A DNA stretch of 64,000 nucleotides from an uncultured Ruminococcus sp. (GTDB lineage Bacteria > Bacillota > Clostridia > Oscillospirales > Ruminococcaceae). Shown one piece after another: positions 1-8,492 of the stretch. A model generated the notes under the pieces. That model was not told the origin of the DNA. It saw only the letters and a program-made list of their open reading frames with translations, and did not search any database. Every line of letters starts with the position of its first letter. The stretch's first letter is position 1. A program made the position numbers and the translations under genes. The DNA lies in contig CALXIQ010000014.1 in NCBI GenBank assembly GCA_944388405.1, positions 1 to 64,000 of the forward strand, written 5' to 3'.

Positions 1-770
1 TCAACTTTGAGTGGACTGAAAAGGGTATTTCCCAGGGTTACTGCTCACTGAAGCCAGCTTGGGCTGACGGCTGGGCCGGTCTTTTGACTGACCCTGATTC
101 TGCAAGTTTAATCACACATGATATTCCTTCACTTGAAGATGCAGGTCAGGACGCTCCCATTCGTTATGAGAGCCAGGGATTCATTCAGTTTGCTGATCAG
201 TCTCTTAAATCATGCACAATCACATTGAAGGCTGAACTGGTTAACAAAATGATCGACCTTGCTAACCAGCCTAACGAATTTGAAGGTATCACAATTCAGA
301 TCGGTAACAACGGTGTTAAGGTAACATCTGTTGAGTTCTCACAGGATGGCATTGATTACAATATGCCTTTCTCAGAGGGCGGAAGCACAACAACTCCTGG
401 TGGCGAAGATTCAACACCTGATGAGTCTACTCCTGACGAGTCCACTCCTGATGAGTCCACTCCTGATGAGTCTACTCCCGACGAGTCTACACCTGACGAG
501 TCCACTCCTGTAGACGACAGCACACCTGCTGATGACAGCACTCCTGTAGACGACAGCACTCCTGCTGACGATAGCACTCCTGCTGATGACAGCACACCTG
601 CTGACGATAACACACCTGCTGATGACAGCACTCCTGTAGTTGACGATACTCCTGCTGATGATCAGCAGCCTTCCGGTGACTACGTTCCTAACACAGGCGC
701 TACAGTAGGTCTTGCACTTACAGGTCTTGCTCTTGCAGGCGCAGCAGTAGTTGTTGCTAAGAAGAAGTAA
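1..770 (+). CDS. Sortase-anchored surface protein, 3' part (5' end outside window)
   Basis: The frame is open from base 3 to the stop at 768-770 (about 255 residues), so the gene begins before the window; the first internal start (TTG at 84) is not credible as the true one. The N-terminal part looks like the end of a beta-sandwich, carbohydrate-binding-like module. It is followed by an extended linker of about 14 Ser-Thr-Pro-Asp/Glu units (bases 411-662). The C-terminus has PNTGA, a hydrophobic stretch and a Lys-Lys-Lys end, the layout of a sortase cell-wall sorting signal, although the motif is not classical LPxTG. A strong terminator follows. Codons favour GCT, CTT and GTT, as in highly expressed genes. 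Function beyond surface anchoring is unknown; carbohydrate binding is inference. Confidence 0.8.
   Translation, partial: NFEWTEKGISQGYCSLKPAWADGWAGLLTDPDSASLITHDIPSLEDAGQDAPIRYESQGFIQFADQSLKSCTITLKAELVNKMIDLANQPNEFEGITIQIGNNGVKVTSVEFSQDGIDYNMPFSEGGSTTTPGGEDSTPDESTPDESTPDESTPDESTPDESTPDESTPVDDSTPADDSTPVDDSTPADDSTPADDSTPADDNTPADDSTPVVDDTPADDQQPSGDYVPNTGATVGLALTGLALAGAAVVVAKKK
411..662 (+). repeat. Tandem repeats coding STPDE / STPxDD units
   Basis: Fifteen- and eighteen-base units repeat in frame inside the surface protein gene: about six copies of Ser-Thr-Pro-Asp-Glu, then about eight copies of Ser-Thr-Pro-x-Asp-Asp. The copies differ mainly at third codon positions. Such acidic Pro/Thr linkers usually act as spacers that hold a domain away from the cell wall. 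Copy number may vary between strains by slippage. Confidence 0.9.
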
Positions 771-802
771 TTAACGAAGCTTAGTCGTTACTTAAATCAC
801 TA

Positions 803-835
803 AAGACTGCGAATTGATTTTCGCAGTCTTTTTTT
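803..835 (+). terminator. Rho-independent terminator of surface protein gene
   Basis: A ten-base stem (AAGACTGCGA / TCGCAGTCTT) with an eight-base loop is followed directly by five further Ts. It lies 32 bases after the stop codon at 770. Confidence 0.9.
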
Positions 836-913
836 GTACAAATCATACTGTTAAGTAATCGTTTTCTGTGTATTTTAACGAAATATCGGGTTATTTATTG
901 TGCAAATGTTATA

Positions 914-942
914 TTGATTAAGCTTAGATTTTGTGCTATAAT
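914..942 (+). promoter_or_regulatory. Sigma-A promoter of lipoprotein gene
   Basis: TTGATT at 914-919, a 17-base spacer, and TATAAT at 937-942. It lies about 60 bases before the lipoprotein start and after the upstream terminator, so this gene has its own transcript. Confidence 0.8.
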
Positions 943-1002
943 TTAATAGTAAAATTTGTGAGGTTTCTCATATGGAGAAACAATTTATCGGAGGTATTAA
1001 AG

Positions 1003-1926
1003 ATGAAAAAATTACTTGCTTCAACTCTGGCAATTTTAATGACAGCTTCACTGCTGGCATCCTGCGGAGATACCGAAGAATCTTCAAGCGTTGCTGAGGA
1101 TACATCTTCAACTGCCGCTGCTGCTTCTGAGGCTGACGAGTCAAGCGCAGCTGAATCTGAGGCTGAGTCTGCTGCTGAGGAGTCCGCTGCAGAATCTACC
1201 ACAGACGAGTCTGCCGAGTCAACCGAAAGCTCAGCCGATGCGGTTCAGCCTGTAGACATTTCCGAAATGCCTGCATCTCTCGCTAACTATGAAACAGAAG
1301 GCGCTCTTACATTCTCAACCGATATGGATGTAAACGACTTTGTTGCTCCGTTTGCTGAGGATATGGGAAATGGCGCATATGTTCCTAACACAGACGAATC
1401 TCACATCGAGCTTTCTATTGAAGAGCTTGAGGGTATTCCTATGATTCGTGTTCAGACTCTTGATATGACTGAGGATGGCGCAAACTATGCAGTTCCTAAG
1501 ATCCAGATTGATATGTCCAAGCTTTTTGCAGGTCAGGAAGAGCTGCTGCCTGAGATATTCACCATCAGAATCGATGTTGTTACAAAGGCTGTAGGAAACT
1601 TCTTTGACGAATCTACAAATACCGAAAAGCTTGTTCCCGGTAACTTCATGGGCGTTGTAGCTACTCAGCCTTCAACCGGTGACGGCAACAACTCATGGAA
1701 CGAAATGCTTACTTTTAATGAGGCTGAGTGGACTTCCGAGTGGGCATCCTACGAGCTTAACCTTCGTCCCGGAATCAAGGAAGCTGCAGTATTCGTAGAC
1801 ACTACAGATCCTCAGTACCTCTCCATCATGAAATGGAGCATTCCTAACCAGGCTGACTACTACATTGCCGACATCGTATTTGAAGATGAGGACGGCAACG
1901 TTATCGAATGCAACTACGGTAAATAA
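1003..1926 (+). CDS. Lipoprotein with Ser/Glu/Ala linker, unknown function
   Basis: A 307-residue lipoprotein. The start at 1003 is chosen over upstream starts because it follows CGGAGGT at 989-995 and opens a typical lipoprotein signal with lipobox LASC, Cys21. Residues about 25-85 are a Ser/Glu/Ala-rich linker, and the rest (about 90-307) looks like a folded beta-rich extracellular domain. Its closing part resembles carbohydrate-binding beta-sandwich modules, but no family was recognised. It sits behind a sortase-anchored protein, with its own promoter and terminator. Codon use is that of highly expressed genes, as in the previous gene. A surface ligand-binding role is inference. Confidence 0.85.
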   Translation: MKKLLASTLAILMTASLLASCGDTEESSSVAEDTSSTAAAASEADESSAAESEAESAAEESAAESTTDESAESTESSADAVQPVDISEMPASLANYETEGALTFSTDMDVNDFVAPFAEDMGNGAYVPNTDESHIELSIEELEGIPMIRVQTLDMTEDGANYAVPKIQIDMSKLFAGQEELLPEIFTIRIDVVTKAVGNFFDESTNTEKLVPGNFMGVVATQPSTGDGNNSWNEMLTFNEAEWTSEWASYELNLRPGIKEAAVFVDTTDPQYLSIMKWSIPNQADYYIADIVFEDEDGNVIECNYGK

Positions 1927-1943
1927 TCTGTAAGAACATATTT

Positions 1944-1980
1944 AAAAGCTGTTCCCTTAGCGGAGCAGCTTTTTATATTT
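1944..1980 (+). terminator. Terminator of lipoprotein gene
   Basis: A stem AAAAGCTG / CAGCTTTT with an interrupted inner part is followed by a T/A-rich tract, 17 bases after the stop codon. Confidence 0.75.
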
Positions 1981-2014
1981 TGTATAAGCGGTTATTTACA
2001 TATTATAACGTAGT

Positions 2015-2053
2015 AAAAGCCCTCCCGGCCAAAAGCAGGGAGGGCTTTGTTTT
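2015..2053 (-). terminator. Terminator of rplM-rpsI operon
   Basis: A GC-rich stem AAAGCCCTCCC / GGGAGGGCTTT (2015-2048) lies 30 bases past the rpsI stop. Read on the minus strand, the stem is followed by TTTTACTA. On plus it ends in GTTTTTG, so it may work in both directions. Confidence 0.85.
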
Positions 2054-2082
2054 TGCAATTTTCGTAATGATAAGATATGGAC

Positions 2083-2484
2083 TTATCTCTTTGAGAACTG
2101 AGGAGCGCGACGAGCGGCTTTGAGACCGTACTTCTTTCTCTCCTTCATTCTCGGGTCGCGGGTAAGGAAACCTTCCTTCTTCAGCGCAGGACGAAGCTCT
2201 TCGTTGTACTGAAGCAGAGCTCTTGACAGACCGTGTCTGATAGCACCTGCCTGACCGGTTACACCGCCGCCCTTAACAGTGCAGACAATATCAAACTTAT
2301 CAGTTGTATCAGTTACGCCGAAAGGCTGACGAACGATAAGCTTAAGAGTTTCAAGACCGAAGTAATCGTCAATATCTCTTCCGTTGATTGTAATTTTACC
2401 TGTTCCCTCGTAAATACGAACGCGGGCAACAGAATGCTTTCTTCTACCTGTGCCATAGTAAAACGGCTTTTTTGATTCGTACAT
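2083..2484 (-). CDS. rpsI: Ribosomal protein uS9 (30S)
   Basis: A 133-residue S9 protein of the small ribosomal subunit. It has the family's N-terminal GTGRRKxSVARV segment, a central GGG-rich stretch ([16 protein letters not shown]) and the basic C-terminal tail ending in SKR, which reaches toward P-site tRNA in known ribosomes. The start at 2484 is preferred over a six-codon longer form because it has an AGGAG site at normal distance and matches the family N-terminus. It lies 17 bases after rplM in the conserved rplM-rpsI operon. Confidence 0.97.
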   Translation of the reverse strand: MYESKKPFYYGTGRRKHSVARVRIYEGTGKITINGRDIDDYFGLETLKLIVRQPFGVTDTTDKFDIVCTVKGGGVTGQAGAIRHGLSRALLQYNEELRPALKKEGFLTRDPRMKERKKYGLKAARRAPQFSKR

Positions 2485-2501
2485 CTTAATTGCTCCTCTC
2501 A

Positions 2502-2930
2502 TTAAAGTTCGTATTTCTCAGGCTTCTGAGCGGCATTGTTATGCTCTGCACCCTTGTAAACTCTCAGTCTTTTTGCAGCAGCTCTGCCAAGAGTGTTGTT
2601 GGGAAGCATTCCCTCAACAGCAATTGTCATAGCTCTGTCAGACTGCTCAGCCATAAGCTTTGAATACTTGATTTCCTTCAGACCGCCAATCCAGCCGGTG
2701 TGCCACTTGTAGGACTTCTGGTCAAGCTTCTTTCCTGTAAGCACAGCCTTATCGCTGTTGATGATGATTACATGGTCGCCGCAATCAGCATGAGGCGCAT
2801 AGGTGGGCTTATGCTTGCCGCGAAGAATGTGAGCAGCCTTTGCGGCAACTCTTCCGAGGGGCTGACCCTCAGCGTCTAAAATATACCACTTGCGAGTAAT
2901 ATCGCCGGATTTAGGCATATAAGTTGACAT
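2502..2930 (-). CDS. rplM: Ribosomal protein uL13 (50S)
   Basis: A 142-residue L13 protein, the usual family length, with recognisable [16 protein letters not shown], a [12 protein letters not shown] segment, and the conserved GMLPxNxLGR motif. The start at 2930 follows an ACGGAGGA site and begins with the family-typical [10 protein letters not shown]. It is the first gene of the rplM-rpsI operon, expressed from a consensus promoter at 3006-3034. The leader has a hairpin at 2964-2990 that may be an autoregulatory L13 site. Confidence 0.97.
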   Translation of the reverse strand: MSTYMPKSGDITRKWYILDAEGQPLGRVAAKAAHILRGKHKPTYAPHADCGDHVIIINSDKAVLTGKKLDQKSYKWHTGWIGGLKEIKYSKLMAEQSDRAMTIAVEGMLPNNTLGRAAAKRLRVYKGAEHNNAAQKPEKYEL

Positions 2931-2963
2931 ATTTTTTCCTCCGTTCAAATTTCAATTCTGTTA

Positions 2964-2990
2964 TTCCACAGGCGCAAACCTGCCTTGGAA
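2964..2990 (-). promoter_or_regulatory. Leader hairpin before rplM (candidate L13 leader)
   Basis: Read on minus, the leader begins within about ten bases of the predicted transcription start and holds a near-perfect hairpin: TTCCA / TGGAA outer arms and AGGC / GCCT inner arms around an eight-base loop. L13-binding leaders before rplM are known in Firmicutes. I recognise position and hairpin form, but cannot confirm the consensus from memory. Confidence 0.5.
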
Positions 2991-3005
2991 CTCACAACAA
3001 TAGCT

Positions 3006-3034
3006 ATTATACAATATAAAAAATCAAAAGTCAA
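3006..3034 (-). promoter_or_regulatory. Sigma-A promoter of rplM-rpsI
   Basis: On minus: TTGACT, a 17-base spacer, TATAAT. Transcription would start near 2999, just upstream of the leader hairpin. Confidence 0.85.
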
Positions 3035-3165
3035 CAGTCAAAATGCCGAATTTTTAATTTATATCCCTTTCACGCTTAAAATCTCTCTGTTTTTCTCGTT
3101 TTCTCTCGATTTCTTAAATTTCATTTCAAAATATCCTGCTAAATCACACCCCATTAAAACAATCG

Positions 3166-3199
3166 GAGGGTATCAGCAAAGTGTCATGCCAATACCCTC
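3166..3199 (-). terminator. Hairpin after the membrane protein gene, possible terminator
   Basis: A perfect eight-base stem (GAGGGTAT / ATACCCTC) with an 18-base loop lies 22 bases beyond the stop of the 3221-4018 gene. The following minus-strand bases (CGATTGTTTT) are only partly T-rich, so termination is plausible but not certain. Confidence 0.5.
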
Positions 3200-3220
3200 A
3201 AAAACCTGCTTATTTTAAAA

Positions 3221-4018
3221 CTATGCCGTCACATAAAGTGACGAATTATCTTCCGGCTGAATGTCGGCGGAGGAATCGTCAGCGTTGGTATTTAAGAATA
3301 TCTCCTCCAGCAGCTGCCGCTCTGCTTCATCGTCAAGCTCCTGCCCCGACAGCAGCACCGAATCAAGGTTCAGGCTTTTAAAGGCATAGCCGTCATAGTC
3401 GATTACAAATATAATCTCCAGTTCTCCCGAAACTCCGCCGTAATTACAGCTACCTGAAGCAGTGATATAATGCAAATCTCTATCGTCGAAAACGGTATAT
3501 TCAGCTTCTTCTTCATTAATAAAAGCGTCAATCTGTTCGCCTATTATGTTTAAGCTTTCCCCGCCACCAATGTCGGCAAGTTCCTCAATGTTTGCCACGT
3601 AGTTGTACCTTACCTGATTGATAAACGTATCATCGTCCACCCTGAGCGATAATGCAAAGCCGTTCTGTAAAAGGGCGTACAGCGAAAATATCGTAAAAAA
3701 CACCGCCATAATACTGCTCTGTTTCAAAAGCCTGCATCTTTTATACATATACACAATGGGGCAGACGATTGCCGCAGTTTTAAGACTTTTAGCGTCCGGC
3801 TCCAGCTTTTCAAGAGCTTTCATATCTCTGTAGCATATTATCGGGCAACTTATCAGCACAAAGGCCCACACCAGAATGCCAAGCCATTTATTTACGGCAT
3901 AGTTTTCAAGGTATAGCGCCAGCAGGGGAAGGATTGCCACATACCACATTGCCCCGTTACGTATTTTCGGAAGCTCATTTAAATTGATAGTATTCTGCTG
4001 ATTAAATTGATTCTCCAT
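3221..4018 (-). CDS. Multi-pass membrane protein, unknown
   Basis: A 265-residue protein of no family I recognise. About 20 polar N-terminal residues precede hydrophobic segments near 24-40 and 43-62, then a further pair around 80-95 and 103-122. The C-terminal half (about 125-265) is soluble and acidic, with many Glu/Asp and a final Asp/Ser-rich stretch. The start is at an ATG with a GGGTGAG-like site embedded in a 14-base palindrome (4033-4046). It is transcribed alone toward the rplM operon. Membrane location is well supported; the role is unknown. Confidence 0.7.
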   Translation of the reverse strand: MENQFNQQNTINLNELPKIRNGAMWYVAILPLLALYLENYAVNKWLGILVWAFVLISCPIICYRDMKALEKLEPDAKSLKTAAIVCPIVYMYKRCRLLKQSSIMAVFFTIFSLYALLQNGFALSLRVDDDTFINQVRYNYVANIEELADIGGGESLNIIGEQIDAFINEEEAEYTVFDDRDLHYITASGSCNYGGVSGELEIIFVIDYDGYAFKSLNLDSVLLSGQELDDEAERQLLEEIFLNTNADDSSADIQPEDNSSLYVTA

Positions 4019-4032
4019 TTTTTATTCAACCA

Positions 4033-4046
4033 CTCACCCGGGTGAG
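4033..4046. promoter_or_regulatory. Perfect 14-base palindrome over the ribosome binding site
   Basis: CTCACCCGGGTGAG lies 14 bases before the start codon of the minus-strand membrane protein. Its right half on minus (GGGTGAG) is the only ribosome-binding-like sequence there. It could be an operator or a leader stem controlling translation. Confidence 0.45.
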
Positions 4047-4169
4047 ATACCTCCCTCTCTTTGGTTTTGAATGTCCTGCGAAAGAAACTATGTCTTTGAT
4101 TTTTATTGTTACTTTTTATTATATATCATAAACGGAAAATAATCAAGCTTGGATTTCATCACAGTCAAA

Positions 4170-4199
4170 CAAAAAGGCAGCGTTTTTTTGCGCTGCCTT
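4170..4199 (-). terminator. Terminator of leuC-leuD
   Basis: A perfect nine-base stem AAGGCAGCG / CGCTGCCTT with an eight-base loop is followed on minus by TTTTTGT, nine bases beyond the leuD stop. Confidence 0.92.
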
Positions 4200-4207
4200 G
4201 AGTTTTG

Positions 4208-4687
4208 TTATTTCAGCGAGTTAAGCAAGCCGTTGCTGTTGATGATATTGATAAGAAACTCGGGAAAAGCCTGTCCCTGATAGGTTTCATTCTTTGTCAC
4301 ATTGGTAATTACGCCGCTTTCAAAGTCAATTTCAACCTCGTCGCCGTCGCTGATTTTTTCAGCTGCCTCGGGACATTCTATAATAGGAAGTCCGATGTTT
4401 ATTGCATTTCTGTAGAAGATTCTTGCAAAAGTCTTGGCGATAACGCAGGAAATGCCGCTGGCTTTTATAGCAATCGGAGCGTGCTCTCTTGAAGAGCCGC
4501 AGCCGAAATTAGCCTCAGCCACAATTATATCCCCGTCTTTCACCTTGTTGACAAACTCGGTATCTATATCTTCCATACAGTGAGCCGCCAGCTCCTTATG
4601 GTCGGTGGTATTAAGATACCTTGCCGGAATAATAACGTCCGTGTCAACGTTGTCGCCGTATTTATGTACTCTGCCATGCGCTTTCAT
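4208..4687 (-). CDS. leuD: 3-isopropylmalate dehydratase small subunit
   Basis: A 159-residue small subunit, the short form that pairs with LeuC of about 420 residues. With LeuC it isomerises 2- to 3-isopropylmalate in leucine synthesis in the cytosol. Visible family motifs are [16 protein letters not shown] near the N-terminus, the [10 protein letters not shown] segment that contacts substrate, and a C-terminal swivel-domain region. It lies 60 bases downstream of leuC. Closely related homoaconitase or methylmalate dehydratase subunits cannot be excluded by sequence alone, but the pairing fits LeuCD. Confidence 0.93.
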   Translation of the reverse strand: MKAHGRVHKYGDNVDTDVIIPARYLNTTDHKELAAHCMEDIDTEFVNKVKDGDIIVAEANFGCGSSREHAPIAIKASGISCVIAKTFARIFYRNAINIGLPIIECPEAAEKISDGDEVEIDFESGVITNVTKNETYQGQAFPEFLINIINSNGLLNSLK

Positions 4688-4747
4688 TGCACAAAAACCT
4701 GCCTTTCATAAATATTTTTATTGTGCTGCAAATTATAAGTCAGCCGA

Positions 4748-6010
4748 TTATTCCAGCTCTGAGGGCTGTGAGATTTTGCCTGTTACTGCAGAAGCTGCGG
4801 CAACATAGGGCGATGCCAAATAAACCTCCGATTCGGGGTGACCCATTCTTCCCACAAAGTTTCTGTTGGTGGTAGCAACCGCTCTTTCACCCTTCGCCAG
4901 TATTCCCATATGTCCTCCCAAACATGGTCCGCAGGTAGGAGTTGAAACTGCACATCCTGCATTAATGAAAATTTCAAGCAGTCCCTCCTGCATAGCCTGA
5001 AGGTAAACCTTCTGGGTAGCGGGAATAACGATGCATCTTACATTGTGGGCTACCTTTCTGCCCTTGAGTATCTGGGCGGCGCATCTCATATCCTCGATTC
5101 TTCCGTTGGTGCAGGAGCCGATAACAACCTGGTCTATCTTAATATCGCCTATCTGGTCAAAAGTCTTTGCGTTCTCGGGAAGATGGGGAAATGCAACGGT
5201 AGGCTTGATGTCGTCAAGGCAGATGTCATAAACCGCCTCATACTCGGCGTCGGGGTCTGCCTCATAGATTTTGTATTCTCTGTTCACCTTATCCTTAATG
5301 TAGTCGAGAGTTACCTCATCAACGGCAAAGATACCGTTCTTTGCACCCGCCTCGATAGCCATGTTAGCCATGCAAAGCCTGTCCTCCATGGTGAGGTTTT
5401 TAAGACCCTCGCCAGAAAACTCCATTGATTTGTAAAGCGCTCCGTCAACGCCAATCATTCCGATAATGTGGAGAATAACATCCTTTGCCGCCGAATATTT
5501 AGGCAGCTTGCCGGTTATATTGAACTTAATGGCGGAAGGCACCTTGAACCAGGTCTTGCCCTTTGCCATACCGGCGCACATATCGGTTGAACCTATTCCC
5601 GTGGAAAATGCACCCAGCGCGCCATATGTACAGGTATGGGAATCTGCGCCGATAACGCAATCTCCCGGAGCTACCAGACCTTTTTCAGGAATAAGGGCGT
5701 GCTCGATACCCATATCGCCTACGTCGAAATAATTCTTTATCTTATACTCGCTGCAAAAATCCCTACACTGCTTGCACTGACCTGCGGCCTTAATATCCTT
5801 GTTGGGCGTAAAGTGGTCCATTACCATAGTGATTTTATCGGTGTCGAAAACCGAATGAAACCCAGCCTTATTAAATTCGTTGATAGCCACCGGCGAAGTA
5901 ACGTCGTTGCCCAGCACAAGATCAAGATTTGCCATAATAAGCTGTCCGGCTTTGACCTCGTCAAGTCCGGCGTGAGCGGCAAGAATCTTCTGCGTCATTG
6001 TCATACCCAT
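4748..6010 (-). CDS. leuC: 3-isopropylmalate dehydratase large subunit
   Basis: A 420-residue aconitase-family protein of the shorter LeuC2 type. It binds a 4Fe-4S cluster through the cysteine of VIGSCTNGR (about residue 300) and the two of [10 protein letters not shown] (about 360-363). The [14 protein letters not shown] segment is also characteristic. The start at 6010 has GGGAG upstream; a second ATG two codons on is an alternative. The gene opens the leuC-leuD operon with its own promoter. The 88-base leader shows no T-box that I can recognise, so regulation is unclear. Confidence 0.95.
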   Translation of the reverse strand: MGMTMTQKILAAHAGLDEVKAGQLIMANLDLVLGNDVTSPVAINEFNKAGFHSVFDTDKITMVMDHFTPNKDIKAAGQCKQCRDFCSEYKIKNYFDVGDMGIEHALIPEKGLVAPGDCVIGADSHTCTYGALGAFSTGIGSTDMCAGMAKGKTWFKVPSAIKFNITGKLPKYSAAKDVILHIIGMIGVDGALYKSMEFSGEGLKNLTMEDRLCMANMAIEAGAKNGIFAVDEVTLDYIKDKVNREYKIYEADPDAEYEAVYDICLDDIKPTVAFPHLPENAKTFDQIGDIKIDQVVIGSCTNGRIEDMRCAAQILKGRKVAHNVRCIVIPATQKVYLQAMQEGLLEIFINAGCAVSTPTCGPCLGGHMGILAKGERAVATTNRNFVGRMGHPESEVYLASPYVAAASAVTGKISQPSELE

Positions 6011-6105
6011 ATATTTTTACTCCCTTCTTTATTTTAAAGCCGTAAATATAATCGGAAATACTTAACCGATTGAAAAATTGCTTAAACGGCAGTTTAGATA
6101 ATATT

Positions 6106-6135
6106 ATTATATCACACTTTATAAGTATATGTAAA
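6106..6135 (-). promoter_or_regulatory. Promoter of leuC-leuD
   Basis: On minus: TTTACA, an 18-base spacer, TATAAT. It lies 96 bases before the leuC start. Confidence 0.7.
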
Positions 6136-6415
6136 CACATAAAAGTTATATTAAATATGAATAATGTTTATCCGCACCGCTCAGACTTCGAGACACGCGA
6201 CTTTTTACAAAATACGTCATATATATTCCGCAAATAATCCTTACATAGTTAAGCTTTTCACTTACTCCCTTTATTTTGAGCCTTATTCAAGCATAACTAT
6301 CCTTGAATTTATAAAGCGCAGCTTCAAAAAATAATAACGGCGAAGCAACCAAAGCTTAAAGCAATTGGGAATATGCTGCGTTAATCACCAGACACAGAAC
6401 GGAGGTATCTTGAAA
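6136..6415. other. Intergenic stretch without a recognisable gene
   Basis: AT-rich spacer between the divergent leuC and small-protein genes. The only structure noted is the inverted repeat TTCAAG-N10-CTTGAA at 6286-6307, on the plus-strand upstream side of the small gene. No ORF with a good ribosome binding site and no known RNA was recognised. Confidence 0.5.
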
Positions 6416-6589
6416 ATGAAAGTCGGTTCAATTGCCAAGGGAGTTTCCGTAGGACTTGCCGCAGGAGCAATAACTTACGCTGTAGCAAATGCCACCTCAA
6501 AGGAAAAACGCCGCTTTAAGTCAAATGCAGGCCGTGCCCTGCACGCAATCGGCGACATGGTGGAAGGAATCAACATGATGATGAAATAA
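6416..6589 (+). CDS. 57-residue membrane-associated protein, unknown
   Basis: A small protein of 57 residues starting at ATG 6416 behind CGGAGGT (6400-6406); an in-frame start 17 codons upstream lacks a good site. Residues about 5-25 are a Gly/Ala/Val-rich hydrophobic stretch, followed by a basic segment (KEKRRFK) and an amphipathic tail ending in MMMK. It resembles small YtxH-like or phage-shock-like membrane helices but no family is certain. Downstream is a GC-rich hairpin. It is a single gene. Confidence 0.7.
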   Translation: MKVGSIAKGVSVGLAAGAITYAVANATSKEKRRFKSNAGRALHAIGDMVEGINMMMK

Positions 6590-6594
6590 CTCCC

Positions 6595-6630
6595 AAGCCG
6601 CAGAAAACCACTCTGCGGCTACATATTTTC
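6595..6630 (+). terminator. Hairpin after small protein gene, possible weak terminator
   Basis: Stem AGCCGCAG / CTGCGGCT with a nine-base loop, six bases after the stop codon. The tail (ACATATTTTC) is only partly T-rich. Confidence 0.5.
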
Positions 6631-6880
6631 CGCAACATCTGCGGGATTGTATTTTTATTCTCCGCCATACAGCCACAGCATCCTTTCAAAGATTTATCAT
6701 AAGATCGCATTTCATTCACAAGATATTAAAAAGTACAAAAAATCTCCCTTTTAATACTGTCAGCAACAAAGAGGTTCTGCATATTATCCCTAACAGAATT
6801 ACTGAAAGTATAGATTCACATCAAAAATCACAAGCCGCAAAATATTCCGTAAATACGCAGTTTTTTCGACATTTTACCCG
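6631..6880. other. Intergenic stretch before the cohesin-like gene
   Basis: About 250 AT-rich bases with no supported ORF. I see no repeat, RNA gene or extra promoter here other than the one annotated at 6881-6910. Confidence 0.5.
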
Positions 6881-6910
6881 TTGACCGGCAAACATAAGCT
6901 GTGTTATAAT
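6881..6910 (+). promoter_or_regulatory. Sigma-A promoter of cohesin-like gene
   Basis: TTGACC, an 18-base spacer, and TATAAT, about 108 bases before the start codon at 7018. Confidence 0.75.
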
Positions 6911-7017
6911 TCAGATACAAAAGAGAGCTTTATAATTAAAGTTCGATTTTTTGTACACTTAAGAACATGTGAACGTTTAGTTACAAGCAAGGATTAAAAA
7001 TGACAGGAGGATGTAAA

Positions 7018-8448
7018 ATGAAGCTTAAGGTAAATAAGATTGCTCTTTCACTGGCAGCTGCGGCGCTTATTGTAACCTCGCTGCTTTCAACGGTTACTTC
7101 GGCGTCGGCGGCAAACGAGATAACTTTAACTGCGGACAAGTCTGCGGTAAAGCCGGGGGAAAGGATAAACGTAACCATGGGATTTATCCCCGATGAAACC
7201 GGTGCGGCGGGTATTACCGTTAATCTGCATTACGACCCCGACAAGATAGAGGTTTACATACCATCTCAATCGGAAACGGACTCGGAATACAAAGCGGAGA
7301 GTCAATTTTCGGTTGTAACCGACTACGATTACTCAGAGGGCACTGTCAGAATTGTGGGCGCAAATCTTACCAGTGAAAACATAACCTCAGCCACTTCCCT
7401 TGCCATTGCCGCATTTACAGTAAAAAGCGGAGCAAGCGGAGATATAAATTTCTGGACGGAGGTTGAAACAATGGTTTCGGTAAGCGATTCGGGGTATGTG
7501 AACTCCCCATACTCCGCTCCCACAGAGGAAGCCCCACTTACTGTAAGCTGTTCCGACGAAGCTGATGACGATACTGCGACAACAACGACAAAATCCGCTT
7601 TCACGACCACAACTTCCAAATCCACCAACGATGCGGATTCACAAACAACTACTACGACAAAAACTGCTGCATCGGCAACCACTGCTAAGACAACATCCGA
7701 GACGACGACAAAGGAGCAGAGCGAAAGCCTGCCTAATACAACTTCCGGGGCAATTGCCAAGCCTGAGGATACAACTGCTGCGACTATGGAGAAAGATAAA
7801 AAAACCGAGCCGCTTTATACATATCAAACTCAGGACACCGCCTATAATTCCGAACAACCTGTAAGCTGCTCATTCAGCCTATCGGATTATATAACCGACT
7901 TTTCAAAGCCCTATAACCTCAAGGTAACAATTTTAACAAGCGGCAGTGTAAACGGCGGAATTGGCATGCTTATTGACGGCGGCTGGCAATCGTGGGGCAA
8001 TGTAACTCATCGGTCGGGGACAGACATCTGGACTGCTGACAATATCGACCCAAATTTGGTTTCGGGAGATGTGTTTATTCAGCTTTACTACCTTAAAGAA
8101 AATTCCGAATTTTCCGTTGACTCTATACAAGCGGTAGTGGCGGACTACCCTGACGACTCCGTTTCATACGACAGCAAAACCGAAGCAGACGACAGCAACA
8201 CAGAAGCTTCTCAAGCTTCGGAAACGGACGAAGATAATTCCCAAGACGGTCAGGACGTTGAAAACACCGTACTTAACGCAACCGAGGAAGCAAAGCAAAA
8301 TCCCGACTTATCTCCCGACGAAAGTCCTGCCACCGGCGCAAAAAGCCGCCCCATAAGAATTGTCATTATGATAGTCTGCTCAGCAGAAATTGTGTGGTCG
8401 CTTTTTGTTGTGATTTACAACAGAGTGAACCGAAGTAAAGAAAAGTAA
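7018..8448 (+). CDS. Cohesin-like, sortase-anchored surface protein
   Basis: A 476-residue secreted protein. The start at 7018 follows AGGAGG (7005-7010); the ATG at 7000 overlaps that site and is rejected. A signal peptide (about 1-33, ending SASA) leads to a cohesin-like module (about 34-175), with the typical SAVKPGERINVTMGF and GITVNLHYDPDKIEV segments. A Thr/Lys-rich linker follows (about 180-260), then a second beta-sandwich-like domain (about 265-375) with several Trp residues, a Ser/Asp/Glu linker, SPATGA, a hydrophobic helix and a basic end. This is the layout of a wall-anchored, ScaE-like cohesin protein of cellulosomal Ruminococci. Dockerin binding is inference; no dockerin is in the window. 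Confidence 0.8.
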   Translation: MKLKVNKIALSLAAAALIVTSLLSTVTSASAANEITLTADKSAVKPGERINVTMGFIPDETGAAGITVNLHYDPDKIEVYIPSQSETDSEYKAESQFSVVTDYDYSEGTVRIVGANLTSENITSATSLAIAAFTVKSGASGDINFWTEVETMVSVSDSGYVNSPYSAPTEEAPLTVSCSDEADDDTATTTTKSAFTTTTSKSTNDADSQTTTTTKTAASATTAKTTSETTTKEQSESLPNTTSGAIAKPEDTTAATMEKDKKTEPLYTYQTQDTAYNSEQPVSCSFSLSDYITDFSKPYNLKVTILTSGSVNGGIGMLIDGGWQSWGNVTHRSGTDIWTADNIDPNLVSGDVFIQLYYLKENSEFSVDSIQAVVADYPDDSVSYDSKTEADDSNTEASQASETDEDNSQDGQDVENTVLNATEEAKQNPDLSPDESPATGAKSRPIRIVIMIVCSAEIVWSLFVVIYNRVNRSKEK

Positions 8449-8492
8449 ATATATGAGACGTGATTTATCACTCAACCGAATCGGTTTGATGC

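Noticed and set aside
356..631. Minus-strand ORF of Ser/Gly/Val repeats opposite the STPDE repeats
   Set aside because: It is the mirror of the in-frame repeat in the surface protein gene and has no ribosome binding site.
6011..6099. T-box or leucine riboswitch before leuC
   Set aside because: The 88-base leader is too short and lacks a recognisable T-box sequence or terminator.
7000..7020. ATG at 7000 as start of the cohesin-like gene
   Set aside because: It overlaps the AGGAGG site that serves the ATG at 7018, which begins a proper signal peptide.
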